From: Alitta virens
Taxonomy: Eukaryota > Annelida > Polychaeta > Phyllodocida > Nereididae
NCBI GenBank assembly: GCA_932294295.1
Contig: OW028584.1
Coordinates: 26,628,970 to 26,692,969 of the forward strand
DNA length: 64,000 nt
Direction of reading: 5' to 3'
The translations under genes were made by a program, and so were the position numbers. The notes beneath the pieces are model-generated. The model worked only from the letters and a program-made list of their open reading frames with translations. It made no database searches and was not told the origin of the DNA. Shown piece by piece: positions 34,152-47,009 of this stretch. Position 1 is the first letter of the stretch. Every line of letters begins with the position of its first letter.

Positions 34152-37100
34152 CTGAAATCAACATTACATCAAGTGGAATGAAATGTACCACTGTACAGGT
34201 AGTACACTCAAGAAAATTGGGGGACAAAAATTAGTAGTAAAAAAAACCCGTAGATTTTTAAAAACCAAAATGGGTATACACAGTTAAATTTGATTTTACA
34301 AGTATTCAATGGACACCTCGTTTTGCAAATCAGGATCATCCATGCAGTGACAGGAATAATTTTTAAACGCCGTGTCATGTTTTAACTAACAATTATAGTG
34401 ATAGAAGTTCAATAAGATATGTTGCAGAGTTACACGGCCTGACCGTGATGTTGCGACTGACCGCTAAATATTACAATGTCCAGAAAGTGGATTGAAAACA
34501 TTCTGCGAAGAACGACATATAGATCCGTCAACTGCAATTGCCTATGGTTATTGAGTTTGTAACTTTATTTTAATCTGAGAGAGTGAATGGAAAGCTACCT
34601 ATTTCTTCTGCCTGGTACTTGCCTGTGCTGAGTGCCAGGTCGATGACGAGCTCTTCTGACATGTCTCATCCCCCCTCTGGCTACGCCTCCTTCCGCCACT
34701 GGAAAAAAATCAAATGGTAGAGCAAAGCAGATTGGGTAACTGCAGTTATTCCATCACAACATGGCCGACCAGTGACCACGTCTCAAACAATGTCTTTTTA
34801 TTGATACACGCATTTAATCCCATTTGGATGGCCCTTACAGCAGCTTCACAGCTCCAATACAGCATTCCAGGAAATTTTCTGGCAAGGTTTGAAATGTTAA
34901 TAACCTGGTCATTTAAGCTGACTAAAGATTCAGACAACCATTGCCTCACCCCAGCCAAGTGCAATGGGAACTTGGCATGAGGCACTCATGCTGATGGCGC
35001 TGGTATGAGCTCTTAAGCCCCTGCGGTTAGCACCATGTTAGGGGTAGTATACCAAAGGAATAGGTTATTGGCCAGTTGTTAGATATTTTAATATAATAGT
35101 GGATGATAAGGAGTTATATTCCCCAATTGCAGCTTATTCATTTGGTGATATGGGCTGGGTGATATGCATTTTATACCACATGGAATGACGTACCGAGTTA
35201 TTACCGAAAATGTATCGCGAAATCGAGGACGTTCATGACACTGGTGACGCTGCATTCAGTCATTGTTATATTCTATAACTCCGTCAATTTTAATATTTTA
35301 AAGTTCCACGTGGCTCAAAATAATTGGGGAATAAAAGGGAAACCAAACTTGTCCCCAAATTTTTTTTGACAGCACCTCGTCTACTATTGCTGTAAGGTTT
35401 CTTGGGGTCCAAAATGTATTCTGCATAATATAATGGCCGAACGTGTTTTTAATACAAAATGCCTCGAAGCTTGACAAATTAGCAGATGAACAGTGGCAAA
35501 TGAAGCAAAATAGCATATGACCTATATATTGTTACTACCACTGTTCCTATGTGTTCCATGTTAACTGTAATCACATGAAGATGATGACTCAAACCCCAAT
35601 TTGTATGCTGATAAAAACACATCTGTGAAACAATTAATAACAAATGGCCGTTATGATGGCAGGAAGGCAAGATATTATATCTCTACATTTTGAGCTGTTC
35701 CAAACTTTTTATGATAAATATGACATTATATATGGACCACTAATGAAAGCCAAATACTAGTGGTAGCATGGTTCTCAGTCTTTTTGCTTTTGCCAAAATA
35801 TTGTCCCTCTCTATTGCCTAGTCATATTGATGGGCACATATTAGTCTTAATTGGAAGATTTCCATGTTTTTACATAGACATAACGGCTCAATTACGTGCA
35901 TTAAGGGATATTACCTTTATAGTTCAGCAAGCCATTTTAAGAAATTTGCATGTATTGATGACTTCTTTTTGTTTGGCAAATTGCCTAAACATGGCATACA
36001 GGAAACCAGTAGTGGATTTAGGGGGGGGGGGGGGGTTTCGGTCACAGCAATAAATTGTATTTTAACCCCCCCCCCCCTTCCCCCCGGGTGAAAATGTTTT
36101 TGAATCTAACCCTGAAAACAATTATTTGACACATTTTCAGTGAGTAATAAAGGAGTGAGTGCGTATGTGTGTGAGACAGTCAGTCAGTCAGTTAGTCAGT
36201 CAGTCAGTTGGCATGCGTTGTAACTAATGCAACTGCTCTCCAATAAAACACCAGTGTTTATGCCGAAGCAAGAAAAAAAAAACCACTATCTTGATAATCT
36301 GATGAAAAATGATGAAATTACGATAGAAAATGTAACATTTAGTGACAGATTAAGAGAGCGTAGTAAATCTATATTATTTACAACGTTAAATTCTCTAAAT
36401 GCCATGAAAACTATGCACTTGCCCATGAGCCATAATATGTAGCACTGTTGTTTGGTATCATTATCTCCATATTGAAATAATTTGAAATGAATCTGGGATT
36501 TACCTCTTAACATAATCATGATAATGAGCTGTACAACGTGTATAGAACACATGCCTTTCACAAAGAAAATTAAGCCATGGTAGGAGTAAATAACTCTCCC
36601 ATTAACTACTGGAGATTAATTATCCTCCTTACAAAAATTATACATTTTTAAGCCCATTATATTAGGGCCATGTGAAACAATTTTTTTGCTTACATTCGCG
36701 ACTATTTTGCAAAATGTCTCAAATTATTTGCAAAATCTTTTTTTTTTGGAGCGAAATATATATAAACGTGATGTTTGAATTGATATTTGTTGGGGTTAAT
36801 TTACACAAACACTATATTTAACCTTTGACCTGTCACTTAACTGGTTTGTTCAGAATTTTGTGAAGTACGATTATCTATGATACATACAATTTACCATGAT
36901 TATATTCTGAGTAGTGTCAGCAAGTTCAAATGAATTGTAATTGAATTTGAATACATAAAATTCATATGACCGGCTGCCATAAACTGAATGCTGTGCATCG
37001 TTTGATTAAATCCATGCAATACGTATGACCAGTTTAAAGAGGCAGATGTAATGATGAGATGATAAAACTTGAATGGGGTCCCAGATTCGATGCTCGGTCG

Positions 37101-39815
37101 AGCCTAAGTTGGATGGCTGTTTCATCCTTCATATCATTGACATGGTCCTTGCCTGTCCTAATTAGCCCAATAGTTTGTGTGCAGAAATACAGGACGTAAT
37201 CCTGATGACATGCCATGTCGGGCCAATGTTGGTCCGATGTTGGTCCAAATCGCCCACAAAGTGCTGGCGTCAAACGATGTGAACTACCCTTGGCCTTGTT
37301 ATAAGTAAATATCATTCGGATGAAATGGTCGTGGACTTCCTAAGGGCAGCTGGGTGGGCTAGTGGTAAGATGCTCGCCTGCTCCTCTGAAGGACCCGGGT
37401 TCTATCCCAGGCCCGGGCACTCTTCATGAGCAACATTCCAGCTGGATGTCGTTCGGATGAGACGTTAAATTGGAGGTCCCTTTACACAGTGTCTATGCTG
37501 AGGCAAGTAAGTAAGAGATCCCTCCTATGGGGTAAATGTGTAAAAGGGGTGGACTCCTCCTTTCTCACCTCATTAATTAACCCTCGATAGCAGCAAGAAC
37601 TTGCCTTAGAGGGCTGCACTTTCCATATCTATCCATCTATCTATCTTGCCTTTATCCCTGTGTTTCTCTTGCTCCTCCTATCCCTCGAGATCTCTGCCCT
37701 CATCCCTCCAACCATTAGAGCTAGGGATCTTAAATGTTATCAGAGATGCTATCATGCCACACAATGCTCGATTTTCTCCTTAAGGGGTCTCCTTTATATA
37801 TTGATGTTTGCTTTTGGAAATTCTTTGTATTTTTTATTGCGATTTCTTCTTTATGCTAGTGATATTTATTTATTTATTTAATTATTCAAATATATTTAAA
37901 AACAGGATAACATGATATGATAAAGTGAATTAAATTGAATAGACATCAGTGAGCAGTGCATATTTGATTAAGCTTTTTAAAGACAATTGCGGGTATCATC
38001 AGTGCCCTCTTGTGAGAATTATGAAAAGCACCGTTTTGTCCACTGATGGCGCTCCAGTCGCCTCTGCTGTTTTGTTAGTTTGGGGGTTAAGTTCCAGAAC
38101 TAGCACATATAGTCTACTTTTATTTTATTTATGAAAATCCAGTAACAATTTCCTATCATTTATATGCAAGAACTAACCATCAAATCAATTTCGTTTTTAC
38201 CACCAGGGGGCCAGATGTTGTGAAACTGTTGATGCAATTGGTATTTGTCAGACAATTTTTTTTAAACTACGGTGACCCTCCATTTTTCTTTTATTATTTT
38301 TAACAAGAACACTTGCATTAACTTTGTGCAAATTTTCATGGCATTCTTAGTTGTAGAACTGAATACCCACATTTGTCTTTAAGACAAGGCCTCCCTGGAT
38401 AGGATCAACAATTATTTGGACAAACAACAAAACTTAGGTATTGCCCAGGGATTCTCGGAACAGCATGGCATCCCATCATTCAGAACAAAAAACAACAACA
38501 GCACAGAAACACTTCCATAAATCTTGTGTGTGAAATGTAATCAGTGTGTAGACTATGTATGCAATTTATATCCAAGGCGAAGCCTATGATTAATATACTG
38601 GACAACAAGGGTAATGACGAACTTATGCCAAGAGTTAATTGTTAGTGGCATGCATAATAGGCACATTTGAGCACCAGTGTTCCATTGCACATGATTCTTG
38701 GTTTGCACAATGATATTATTGATAACCAGGTAAGTAAATCATACTCTCTCAAATCATGGGAAAAAATTATTCATCGAATTGCTTTTATTATGGAAATTTG
38801 CAGTACAACCTACCAATTTGATGCAAATATTATATGAGTGTTCTTTTTGGCATGAATGATGATTTAATAACACATGGTGTATTTTTGCAAACATTTTCTC
38901 TCTAAATACATATAGCTTTTGTGACCTCAACATGTCCTTAACAATTCAGTCATTCATTCATTTGATTGTGATCTCAATAGTGTGGTGGTTCTAATAATGA
39001 GGTGGTTTTAGTAGTGACTTGGTCATAATAAATGATGTGATCTTAATAAAGTGTCTCAGTACTGAGGTAGTCTTTATAGTAAGGTGGTCTTAATAGTGAA
39101 GTTGTCTTTAAGTGAAGTATTCTTAATAGTGATGTGGTTATTAATGAAGTGGTCTTTTAAATAGTGAGGTGTCTAAATTGTAAGGTGGTCTTGATATTGA
39201 GGTGGGCTAAAAGTGGGGCTTCATTGTACACTTGGCGACATTGAAATTCGCCAGGACATCGAGATTCGCCAAAACATGATTATACACATTGAATGGTCTT
39301 GTTTTTTGTTACAAAACTAGTTGTTTATCTCATTGTCAGTGTTCTAAAACTGCTGCAGTCATCTAATAAGTGTTCATTACAGTTTATTGCAATTGGTGAA
39401 TTCTATGTCGCCGAGTGTACATATTCTTTGAGGAGCTCCCTCAAGAAATCCCTTCTCTTAATCTTGGTAATTTCTTTATGGTTTTGTTTTTGTTCAATGT
39501 TCGGCTTTGCTTAGTTTGTTAGATTTTGTGGTCCGTAAGGCATGACCATATACAACAACTTTATACAAGGTATATATGGGAATTATACCTGCAGCAAACT
39601 CAACCTCTGATTGGCTGATATGCTCATCGTGTGCTTTATTATAACTATTAATTACTTACAATGCTCCCTTCTTGAGAACAATATAAATGGTCACTTGGTG
39701 GAATATTATATATAACTAGATTTCAACAATAATAAAAAAAAATCAACAAATACTTACCAAAAAGGGCAACAGCAAGCAGTAGCAGTGACAACAAAATAAT
39801 CGCCTTCCACTTCAT
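34034..39815 (-). CDS. small secreted peptide precursor A (three exons, 91 aa)
   Basis: Exons 39758-39815, 34599-34698 and 34034-34151 join in phase (1, then 2) with GT/AG ends (GTAAGT donor; CAG acceptors after T-rich tracts). Residues 1-19 (MKWKAIILLSLLLLAVALF) are a textbook signal peptide. The mature part is Arg-rich with RR pairs, including PGRR, a Gly-Arg-Arg pattern that in peptide precursors marks C-terminal amidation. The C-terminus is acidic (DDQEEVIDI) and there are no cysteines. I do not recognise the family. A copy with the same exon structure lies 12.7 kb away. A neuropeptide or hormone-type precursor is my inference; a basic antimicrobial peptide is the alternative. Intron 1 is 5 kb, and further small exons cannot be excluded. 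Confidence 0.6.
34599..34698 (-). CDS. precursor A exon 2
   Basis: 100 nt with a TTTCCAG acceptor and a GTAGCT donor. It encodes AEGGVARGG, RR pairs and GTQHRQVPGRRN. Relative to copy B it is 12 nt shorter, a multiple of three. Confidence 0.6.
36018..36087. repeat. G-run / C-run pair, copy A
   Basis: A run of about 16 G at 36020 and runs of 12 C and 6 C at 36067-36086 flank about 30 bp. They could pair as a hairpin or form a G-quadruplex. The equivalent in copy B is at 48559-48669, with a larger spacer. Confidence 0.8.
37043..37270. mobile_element. tRNA-derived SINE family 2, copy A
   Basis: It contains a B-box-like GATTCGATGCTCGGTCGAGC, the CTAAGTTGGATGGCTGTTT body and AATACAGGACGTAATCC, all shared with 40583 and 49606. 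It ends in GGTCCGATGTTGG minisatellite units. Confidence 0.65.
37344..37648 (+). mobile_element. tRNA-derived SINE family 1, copy A (full length)
   Basis: The head GGGCTAGTGGTAAGATGC (A-box-like) and GGGTTCTATCCC (B box) form a tRNA-like start. The body includes TGGAGGTCCC and GGGTGGACTCCTCC, and the 3' end is a (CTAT) tail. A 5'-truncated relative is at 7500-7665. Confidence 0.8.
38985..39215. repeat. degenerate 17-18-bp minisatellite, copy A
   Basis: Loose repeats of AGTGAGGTGGTCTTAAT. The same array is at 51617-51862, and single words occur at 17756 and 27600. Confidence 0.7.
39229..39417. mobile_element. CACTCGG-family mariner-like MITE, copy A (about 189 bp)
   Basis: The ends CACTTGGCGACATTGAA and TTCTATGTCGCCGAGTG are inverted and flanked by TA on both sides, consistent with a TA target duplication. 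A second ATTCGCC-bearing block follows the left end. The long relative at 7976-9041 shares these ends. Confidence 0.7.
39758..39815 (-). CDS. precursor A exon 1 (signal peptide)
   Basis: 58 nt from ATG at 39815 to a GTAAGTA donor (39751-39757). It encodes 19 residues, a Lys-rich start followed by a Leu/Ile/Val core, and leaves phase 1. The upstream 5'-UTR region is conserved in copy B. Confidence 0.65.
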
Positions 39816-40582
39816 TGTTCACACCAAAAACAATAATGCCCTCTAAAGTGCTCTACAGTGTTACGACACTGGCCGTTGGCATTATAGGTTTCTGGGTTAA
39901 AAACCTGTTATGGGTTATGAGGTGGCTCACTTCACAGTTTGGGGTGAACTGTTCTATATTGTCACTGCAGTTCAAGACCTGAACAATTTAAAGAGAATTT
40001 TGGCAAATGCAACATTTTGGTCTTCTATAATGTATCAAAAGTAGGGTTGTAATTTAATATTGTGATAACCTCTTAAACTGTTTGGGAATTATTTTATATC
40101 AGTGATAGATTGATCAACATTATCATCAAAGTTAATAAATATTTTATTTATTTAGAAAGTAAATATGTATACACACATCATATACAAAGGTAAGATGATG
40201 TAATATGCAAACAAATAAAATACTTTCAGACTACACAAAGACAACACAGCTGCAGGGGCGGATCCACAAGTGCTGTTGTAACAAATAGCCTACTTGTTGT
40301 GAAATGAGAATGCCCAGAGGCAGAATTGCACACAGCAGGAAAATGTAGCCTGACATCTTTGGATATTGATGGATTATGTTTTTCAAACATCATTAGCATA
40401 TATGCTAACTACTACGTACTACAACAACTATATCATTTGGTTTTTTTGACAGATATTATAGAACAGTGATTTAGCTTTGTACTTCTAGCTATCAAAAGAC
40501 TGAATATTATGAGGTATTATTATAATAAGACTTTACTGTTCCCTGAAATATCAATATATCTAAATAATTTTCCATTCTTAGC

Positions 40583-40715
40583 GCTCTGGGCTTCCAACTG
40601 CGGGGTCCCGGGTTTAATTCCCGGTCGAGCCTAAGTTGGATGGCTGTTTCCTGCCATTCCTGCCAGTCCTAATTAGCCCAACTGGTGCAAATATACAGGA
40701 CGTAAAGCCCTAATC
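40583..40715 (+). mobile_element. tRNA-derived SINE family 2, inserted in copy A only
   Basis: It starts GCGCTCTGGGCTTCCAACTG and has a B-box-like GGGTTTAATTCCCGG. The body matches the copies at 37043 and 49606. Copy B has no such element at the matching position (53240), so it arrived after the duplication or was lost from B. Confidence 0.75.
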
Positions 40716-41160
40716 ACACACATTAGCATTATAACATATAATTTAAATATAATTTATACATTTGCATTATAGCATAATTTACATATAATTTACATATACT
40801 TGTAATAATACTGCATTACAATACTATCACATGCAGCATGCACGATCCAGTTCAAAGACTAATGGTAATATAAGAGAAAAATTTAAGAGAAAAATCAATT
40901 ACTAGCATTGTAAGTGAGAGATGCAGTTGCATATATTCGATTCGTCTCACCAATAATAGTCCAATTTTTTAGAAAGTTAACTTATGTAATCCACCAATTT
41001 TAGTCTCATATTTTATTCACGCAAGTGATTGGTGTACAGTATCTGTTAACAGATTCACCAATCAGTTGCATGATTAAAAGATAATTCAACCACACATACA
41101 ACAATATTGATAAAAAATGTTAGAGAATTAAACTGTATTGTCATATTCTTTGATATATAT

Positions 41161-42472
41161 AGATTTTTATTGACAGCAAAATATCAAATTGATACATGTG
41201 TCAGCATGACAAAATAATAAATGGCAAAAAAATAAAAATAAAAAAAATAATAGAAATACATGGATCAACAGTTAAAATAATTAAATAATTAAATAAGTGG
41301 AGCTATATTATGACTAATATACTAATCAACTAATACTAATCAACACTACATAGTCTGTCTAAGAAATTCTAAAGCACCCGGAACTAAACAAATAATAGTA
41401 ATAATACAATTTAAAAAGCACCAACAAATAGTTTTAGCACAACAATTCAGGTTCAATAACAATACTAGACACTAAGCATAAGATATATAGATATATATAT
41501 ACATGATGTACTCTTAACTGCTATCAACATGGTAAACAATATGAAGTGATATACAATATGAGATGGGAATGTTGACATACAATATGAAGTGACATACAAT
41601 ATGAAGTGACATACAATAGTAGATATTTACAAATATACAAATGTACAAAGTCATACACACACGGAAGCAGTTTCGTCAGTGTGCCGCCAGCCACTCAGTT
41701 CCAGGAGACATTAAGTTGCTATTTATATAAAACATTTATATTTTACTGTCTAATTTTAATGCTACCTGTAGAAATTTACCAAGAGCAAAGTTAAGGTTAG
41801 TGTTCTTAGTTGTTAATATTTGTAAGAATTGTTCAGTTGGATCAAAAATAGTAAAGCCCTCAATGTATTTACAAGCAATGTGGAATAAGTTTAAGCGGAT
41901 ATCATTCCATTTTTTACACCTCATTAAACAATGAAACTCATCTTCTACTTGGTTCAGATTGCATTTTTCACATATTCTTTCATCTGCAGGAACATAAGGA
42001 CATTTGTGTCTGCCTAATTCAATATTAAGGTTGTGTGAGCTTAGTCTAAAACGTGCTATATTACAATAGACGGATTTAGGTAGGGTATAATTCAGATAGG
42101 GCTCTATTCTAATATCATTCTTGAAGGTTTTGTATGTTCTGAGTTTTGGGTTTAGCGTACTATCATTTATCTCAGTGAGCATCTTAGTATAAGCCTTTTC
42201 GAACAAGGATAAAATTTGCTTGTTTATGCTGGAATTGTCAGAATCTGTACCTAGAGTTTCTGTGACTTTATAAAGTATTGTAAGCCAGCAAGGCTTGTAA
42301 GGAATACCTCTTTGATGTAACTTAGTCTGAATGTCATAACAGCTATGCAAGAGCAAGGGGCATGTATTTGACCTTAGCCTGCCTAGAAATTTGATTGCTA
42401 AAGCATGTTGTCTGACTATCAGTGGAAATCTACCTGTATCAGCCAGAATGGTAAGTGTTCAAGTTTGACACC
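41161..42472 (-). mobile_element. 5'-truncated LINE (non-LTR retrotransposon), copy B only
   Basis: It interrupts sequence that is continuous in copy A (GATATATACACTGCC at 29772). ATATATA is present on both sides, fitting a target duplication. The 3' UTR (41161-41735) ends with AATAAAAATC on the minus strand and the 5' end is truncated within the reverse-transcriptase C-terminus. Confidence 0.85.
41736..42465 (-). pseudogene. LINE ORF2 C-terminal fragment
   Basis: About 240 open codons ending at 41736. A GRFPLIVRQHALAIKF-like stretch opens it, and a zinc-finger-like CEKCNLNQVEDEFHCLMRC follows, both typical of the region after the reverse transcriptase domain in non-LTR elements. No catalytic domain is left, so it cannot act alone. 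Confidence 0.75.
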
Positions 42473-43472
42473 TAATATATACACTGCCATACAAAAGTTT
42501 GGAAAAGCATGTAAGTTTTCACAATTTTAAAATTAGGCTAGCTCTGAGTTTGCGTCGCTTCACATAGGGCAGTAATAATGATGCCCAAACCAGTGTTATC
42601 AACCTGTTTCTGTTTTGTGAATGTCGGCATTTTTTTAAGAAAACCGTTTTGTGTTGAGTTGATAAAATTACTTCTGTTGTTGCTAATAAACCTTTTTGTA
42701 TAAAAATTTACAGATGAGATAATTTCAGTCGACTGCGCTTCCCAAAGCATAGTCTAAAAGAATTAGTTAAGACCTACATGTTTTCCATAAATTATTATCA
42801 TATATGGGTAAAATCATGTCCATGGTAAAATCTATTAAAAGGGCCCCAAACTGGAAAATTCTGTCAACTGATTTCAAAATGGCATATCTTAAATATAATG
42901 ATTCGATTTTCAGTCTGTTTTCACTCACATGTAGTATAAATTATGTGTTTTATGATGAGAAAACAATGTTGATGTCTCTTAAGAAGAGAATTTCTTATTT
43001 CAGGTTACATGCCTTGAAGTTCATGAAATTTCAATGTCTGCACCCCTACCTTTGTATACTGAAATTCTCATTGTGATCTACAAAATCCATATAGAGTTCT
43101 CAAATCTTTTCTACTTCAATATAAAAATAAAATATGCCATGCAGATATTATTGAAAACACTGTTCATGCATGGTTTGCAATTTTTTATGACCAGAAATAT
43201 GTGTCCTCATTGTTTGAAAACAATTTACAACTCCATTTATGGTGATTTTGGAAGGAAAGGGGTTGTATCTTGCTTGGCTCTATGATGAGGTCCGGGTGGA
43301 CCTGTTGACCGACGGAAGTCCAGATGTGTCCCCTTGTTGAGTTATTGAATAAGAGAACACCAAAACCAGTTTGAGACTTTCTTGTACATCATACAGACCA
43401 TACAGGGGTTGATCACTCCTTTTCCCATCTGCCTAGGTTGTCTACTCTCTGCTGTGCTCTCTGGCTCTCTTC

Positions 43473-43589
<117 letters not shown>

Positions 43590-45116
43590 TGTGTCTCTCT
43601 AATTCTATTAATTTTCCTTATTTATATTCATTCTCAAGGTTTCTTTGTTCTATTTATAGTAAATACTGTGTTTCAGGATTTTTCTAGAGGACTGAATAAC
43701 CTTTACTTGCCTCCTGGTGATTATTGACTAAACTAACATTTTCAAGGCCATTTGACTTATGTCCCCTCTGATGTTTATATTATATATTACTTTTGCAGGA
43801 TTACTTAACATTTATCACAGATCACTATGTTACACAATGATGATTAACATGCCAATTAAAGACACAAAGTATTTGATTATAATAACTGTCAATCACGCCA
43901 GCTTAATCGGGATTTAAGATGATAATTTATTATATTAAGCCATAAATCCTCCCATCTTTACGCTTTTGATGTTAATATATTTACTAGGTATTCAAGAAAA
44001 CTCATATTAAAGTATACCTGTAGGTAACTATTGCACCATATATAGATTGTTTGTATCCAAGTACCTACATTTATTTTGTTTAATATTTAAATAGAGGTAC
44101 ATACCATAAAAATGCACAAACTGTGCATTAAAATCAAAATATTGGGCAATAATAAATAAACAGCCAAATTGTTGTTAAATTTTGTAATTAATGAAAACAT
44201 TGCAATGATTTTGAATGCATTTCACAAAGAATCAACAAAGCACACTAAACTATTCAAATCATGCAAATCACTATTCTGGGTTGGAGTCCGCCGTTCCACA
44301 ACTGGTAACATGCTCTTTAAGGACAGTATTACAGCGACCTCTCACCTGATAGAGTAGAACTAATTATAAATATATATGGCGTGTCGATTTTGGATAACTT
44401 GATATGATCTATTTCTTCTTTTTTCGCTTGGGACACCTATTTTGGGATATTTTTACTATTTGGATATTGGCATGCAGTCTTTCGGCAGTGGCACTTGGTG
44501 AAGATGGTGTGGACATTAGAAATAGTAGTTGTTTTTGACACTGGTGGTGCTGCAATGCAATCAAAGAATATTTACCAAGAAGGGCCACTCTCTATACCTC
44601 AAATTGTAAACACTGCGCCTCCTTTTCCCAGCATGCATAGCACAGATTTTTAATCTGTCACGATTCAGGAACAATCCCTGCTTCCACCTGAGAACAATGG
44701 GTTAAAGAATGAAATGTGATTAATATGTTATTTGATACGCCGGAGTTTTAACGCCCCTATTGGATAATAAAATTAAGAAATTTCCGGTCAAGTGCATAGA
44801 ATTGCCAATACATGAACAACACAATAAAATGTCATTCCCACATTATTTCAATGTCATAAAGGGCGAATGGAGCTAAATATTTACTATATATACGAGGTCA
44901 AAAAACACCAAAATCTGAACGTTACTATGTACATATGGCATATGACGTCATAATCAGTCAGTATGATGTCACTCAATTGTACCAATTGTCCATGTGTTGG
45001 CGGCCGTACAAACGTGAAATTGTGTAAATTAACTACTGGAGAATCATTGAAGATCTTTTTGTACCTGCTGGTTCTTCTTCTTCTTAATTTGTGCTGGGAT
45101 TCAAGGGTTGGGATTC

Positions 45117-45172
45117 AAGAGTAGAGCTACCTGGAAATCCTGGAATCAGGATTTCCAGGTAGCTCTACTCTT
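45117..45172. repeat. perfect 26-bp-arm palindrome present only in copy B
   Basis: The arms begin AAGAGTAGAGCTACCTGG and end as its exact inverse, separated by GAAT. Copy A at 32485-32515 holds only the right arm, so the left arm was newly made as an inverted copy. Confidence 0.93.
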
Positions 45173-46579
45173 GGCGACTGATGTTCGGCGACTGTTTGAT
45201 GGACGTCTGCTGAGCAATCTACAATTGCCCCATGTACCCTCGTGCTACGTATGCCCATTTTTTTACGTACTTGGTCACTCGTAGGTTTTGTATGTGACAG
45301 TAAGTATCTGTTATCTATTATTATTTTTATTTCCTTAACCTTAATGTATTTATTTTTTTGCTTTTTTTGGTGTCATTGTTTTTAGGTCATTCATAATTAT
45401 GTTGTATTTTTCATTGTTGTCTTGATGTTTCGAAGCCATTGTGTTTTTTCCTCCTCTTGTATTAGGTATTTTGTTATCGGTTATTGTCTTTTTTTTTGTC
45501 AACGATTCTATACTAGTCATTATGATGATTATCAGAGCCAATAAAAGTAGGCTTAGTCACTCTGCCCATAAGTCATAAAAAGAAAAACATCAATAACCAC
45601 AATTATTGTGATGTTACTGGCTCTGCCAAAATTTTTCTGCTAACCTTACTTAGTCATAAATTTATGACTAACTGCTGCTTGTTGCAAAATATGCTGCCTC
45701 TGATCCAAAAGCTGACTAAATGCTTCACTGTTCTATGAAAGACACATAAATGAGTTTTAAAAATCACAACCTTTGGGTGTGAAAATGGTCCTGATCCGAT
45801 TTCCTACAAACTTCTGTTCATCAATATATGGCAATGTGAAATAATGACCAGGGAAGGGAAATCTGTTATTGTGTATTTGCAAATTACAGTTCTTTTCCTC
45901 ACATTCAGCGTAATACTTGATCCAGAAAAAAACAAAATTTTCAGCTTTGTTTGTGGCTAAGTCGAATTTCCATATCTGGCTTGACTTTTCCTGCTTATCA
46001 TAATAAATGTGGTGGCTTAAATATCACTAATTTTTGCGGCTAAATGCTGCTGCTTAAATGGGTATAATCTGGGCGCGCTAGGCATGCTGGGGGAAATGGG
46101 AGGATTGTTTAAGGCCTGAATGACGTCACAACACAGAACAATAGCAAACAATCAAATGACATCATACTGGTCTATTATGACGTAATTGTGGACATCATAA
46201 TGTTAAGATCTATTGAACCATAGAGCTCAAACTGTGTTGACATGGTAATATAGCTTCATTCACTCATTGCGACACTATAATTATGTAAAAAATATATTTT
46301 AGTATACATACTACCTAAGCCGAGCTTGTGTGGCCAGGCAGATAAGTTAAGAGTACCATTGGTCAGGCAAATCTTGACTGACATAATGTAAACAAAATCC
46401 ACATTGAAAATAAGTAAGTTATTCAAGAGACTGTTCAGAAATGCTAAGCTGCTTTATACATTAAGGCATCTTTAGAGCTCTGAGTATGGCGTAGTTCGAC
46501 TCTTTATACCTTCAGCAGCGAAATGTGCATTTCCAATGATGATTGTTGAGGAAAACGAAATAACACGCAGTTGTTTGTA

Positions 46580-46790
46580 TAATATTATATATATATATAT
46601 TATATCTTTTATTCGACAGCTTCATGTCATTCATGACATATGTGTCACAATGTAAACAGAAAATACAAAGTAAATGACATACAATAACTATTAAAGAATA
46701 ATAGAAAAGTAGTAAATAAAACAAGGTTCCAGCTACGATAAAGATTTGTTACAATAGCAACATAATAATGTACAGTTTTCAATGTGAAAT
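46580..46790 (-). mobile_element. short insertion in copy B, probable LINE 3' fragment
   Basis: About 205 bp absent at the matching site in copy A (33932). On the minus strand it ends GAATAAAAGATATA followed by a (TA)n tail, and AATAT occurs on both sides. It lies about 100 bp downstream of the precursor B stop codon. Confidence 0.55.
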
Positions 46791-46891
46791 ATGCATTGAG
46801 TATTTATGTCAATGATAGTTAATACATCTTCATTGTATCTGTAGGTATTGTCCTGGTGCATGAATACATAGCAACTATGCAGGGACTACTT

Positions 46892-47009
46892 TCATATGTC
46901 AATGACTTCCTCTTGGTCGTCTGGGTTACTTCTCCTGCTGCCGACTTGGGTGTCTTCATCACGTCGAGAGTTTCCGTAAGGACTGTATTCAGTATCCCAA
47001 GGTCTTCGC
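46892..47009 (-). CDS. precursor B exon 3 (C-terminus)
   Basis: 118 nt ending at TGA (46892-46894). It encodes RRPWDTEYSPYGNSRRDED and a Ser/Asp/Glu tail. The same stop is kept in copy A. Confidence 0.62.

Larger units (their letters stand above)
29640..41010 (+). repeat. segmental tandem duplication, copy A
   Basis: The sequence matches 41020-53815 in the same orientation with few substitutions and occasional indels. Shared landmarks in order are the CT microsatellite, the peptide gene exons, both SINEs, the G/C runs, the 190-bp MITE and the peptide first exon. The two units are directly adjacent. Copy A holds about 0.6 kb (35312-35900) missing from copy B and a SINE at 40583 that B lacks. 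Confidence 0.93.

Noticed and set aside
37344..37420. tRNA gene
   Set aside because: A and B boxes are present but the cloverleaf does not close and a SINE body and tail follow; copies occur at 50039 and 7500.
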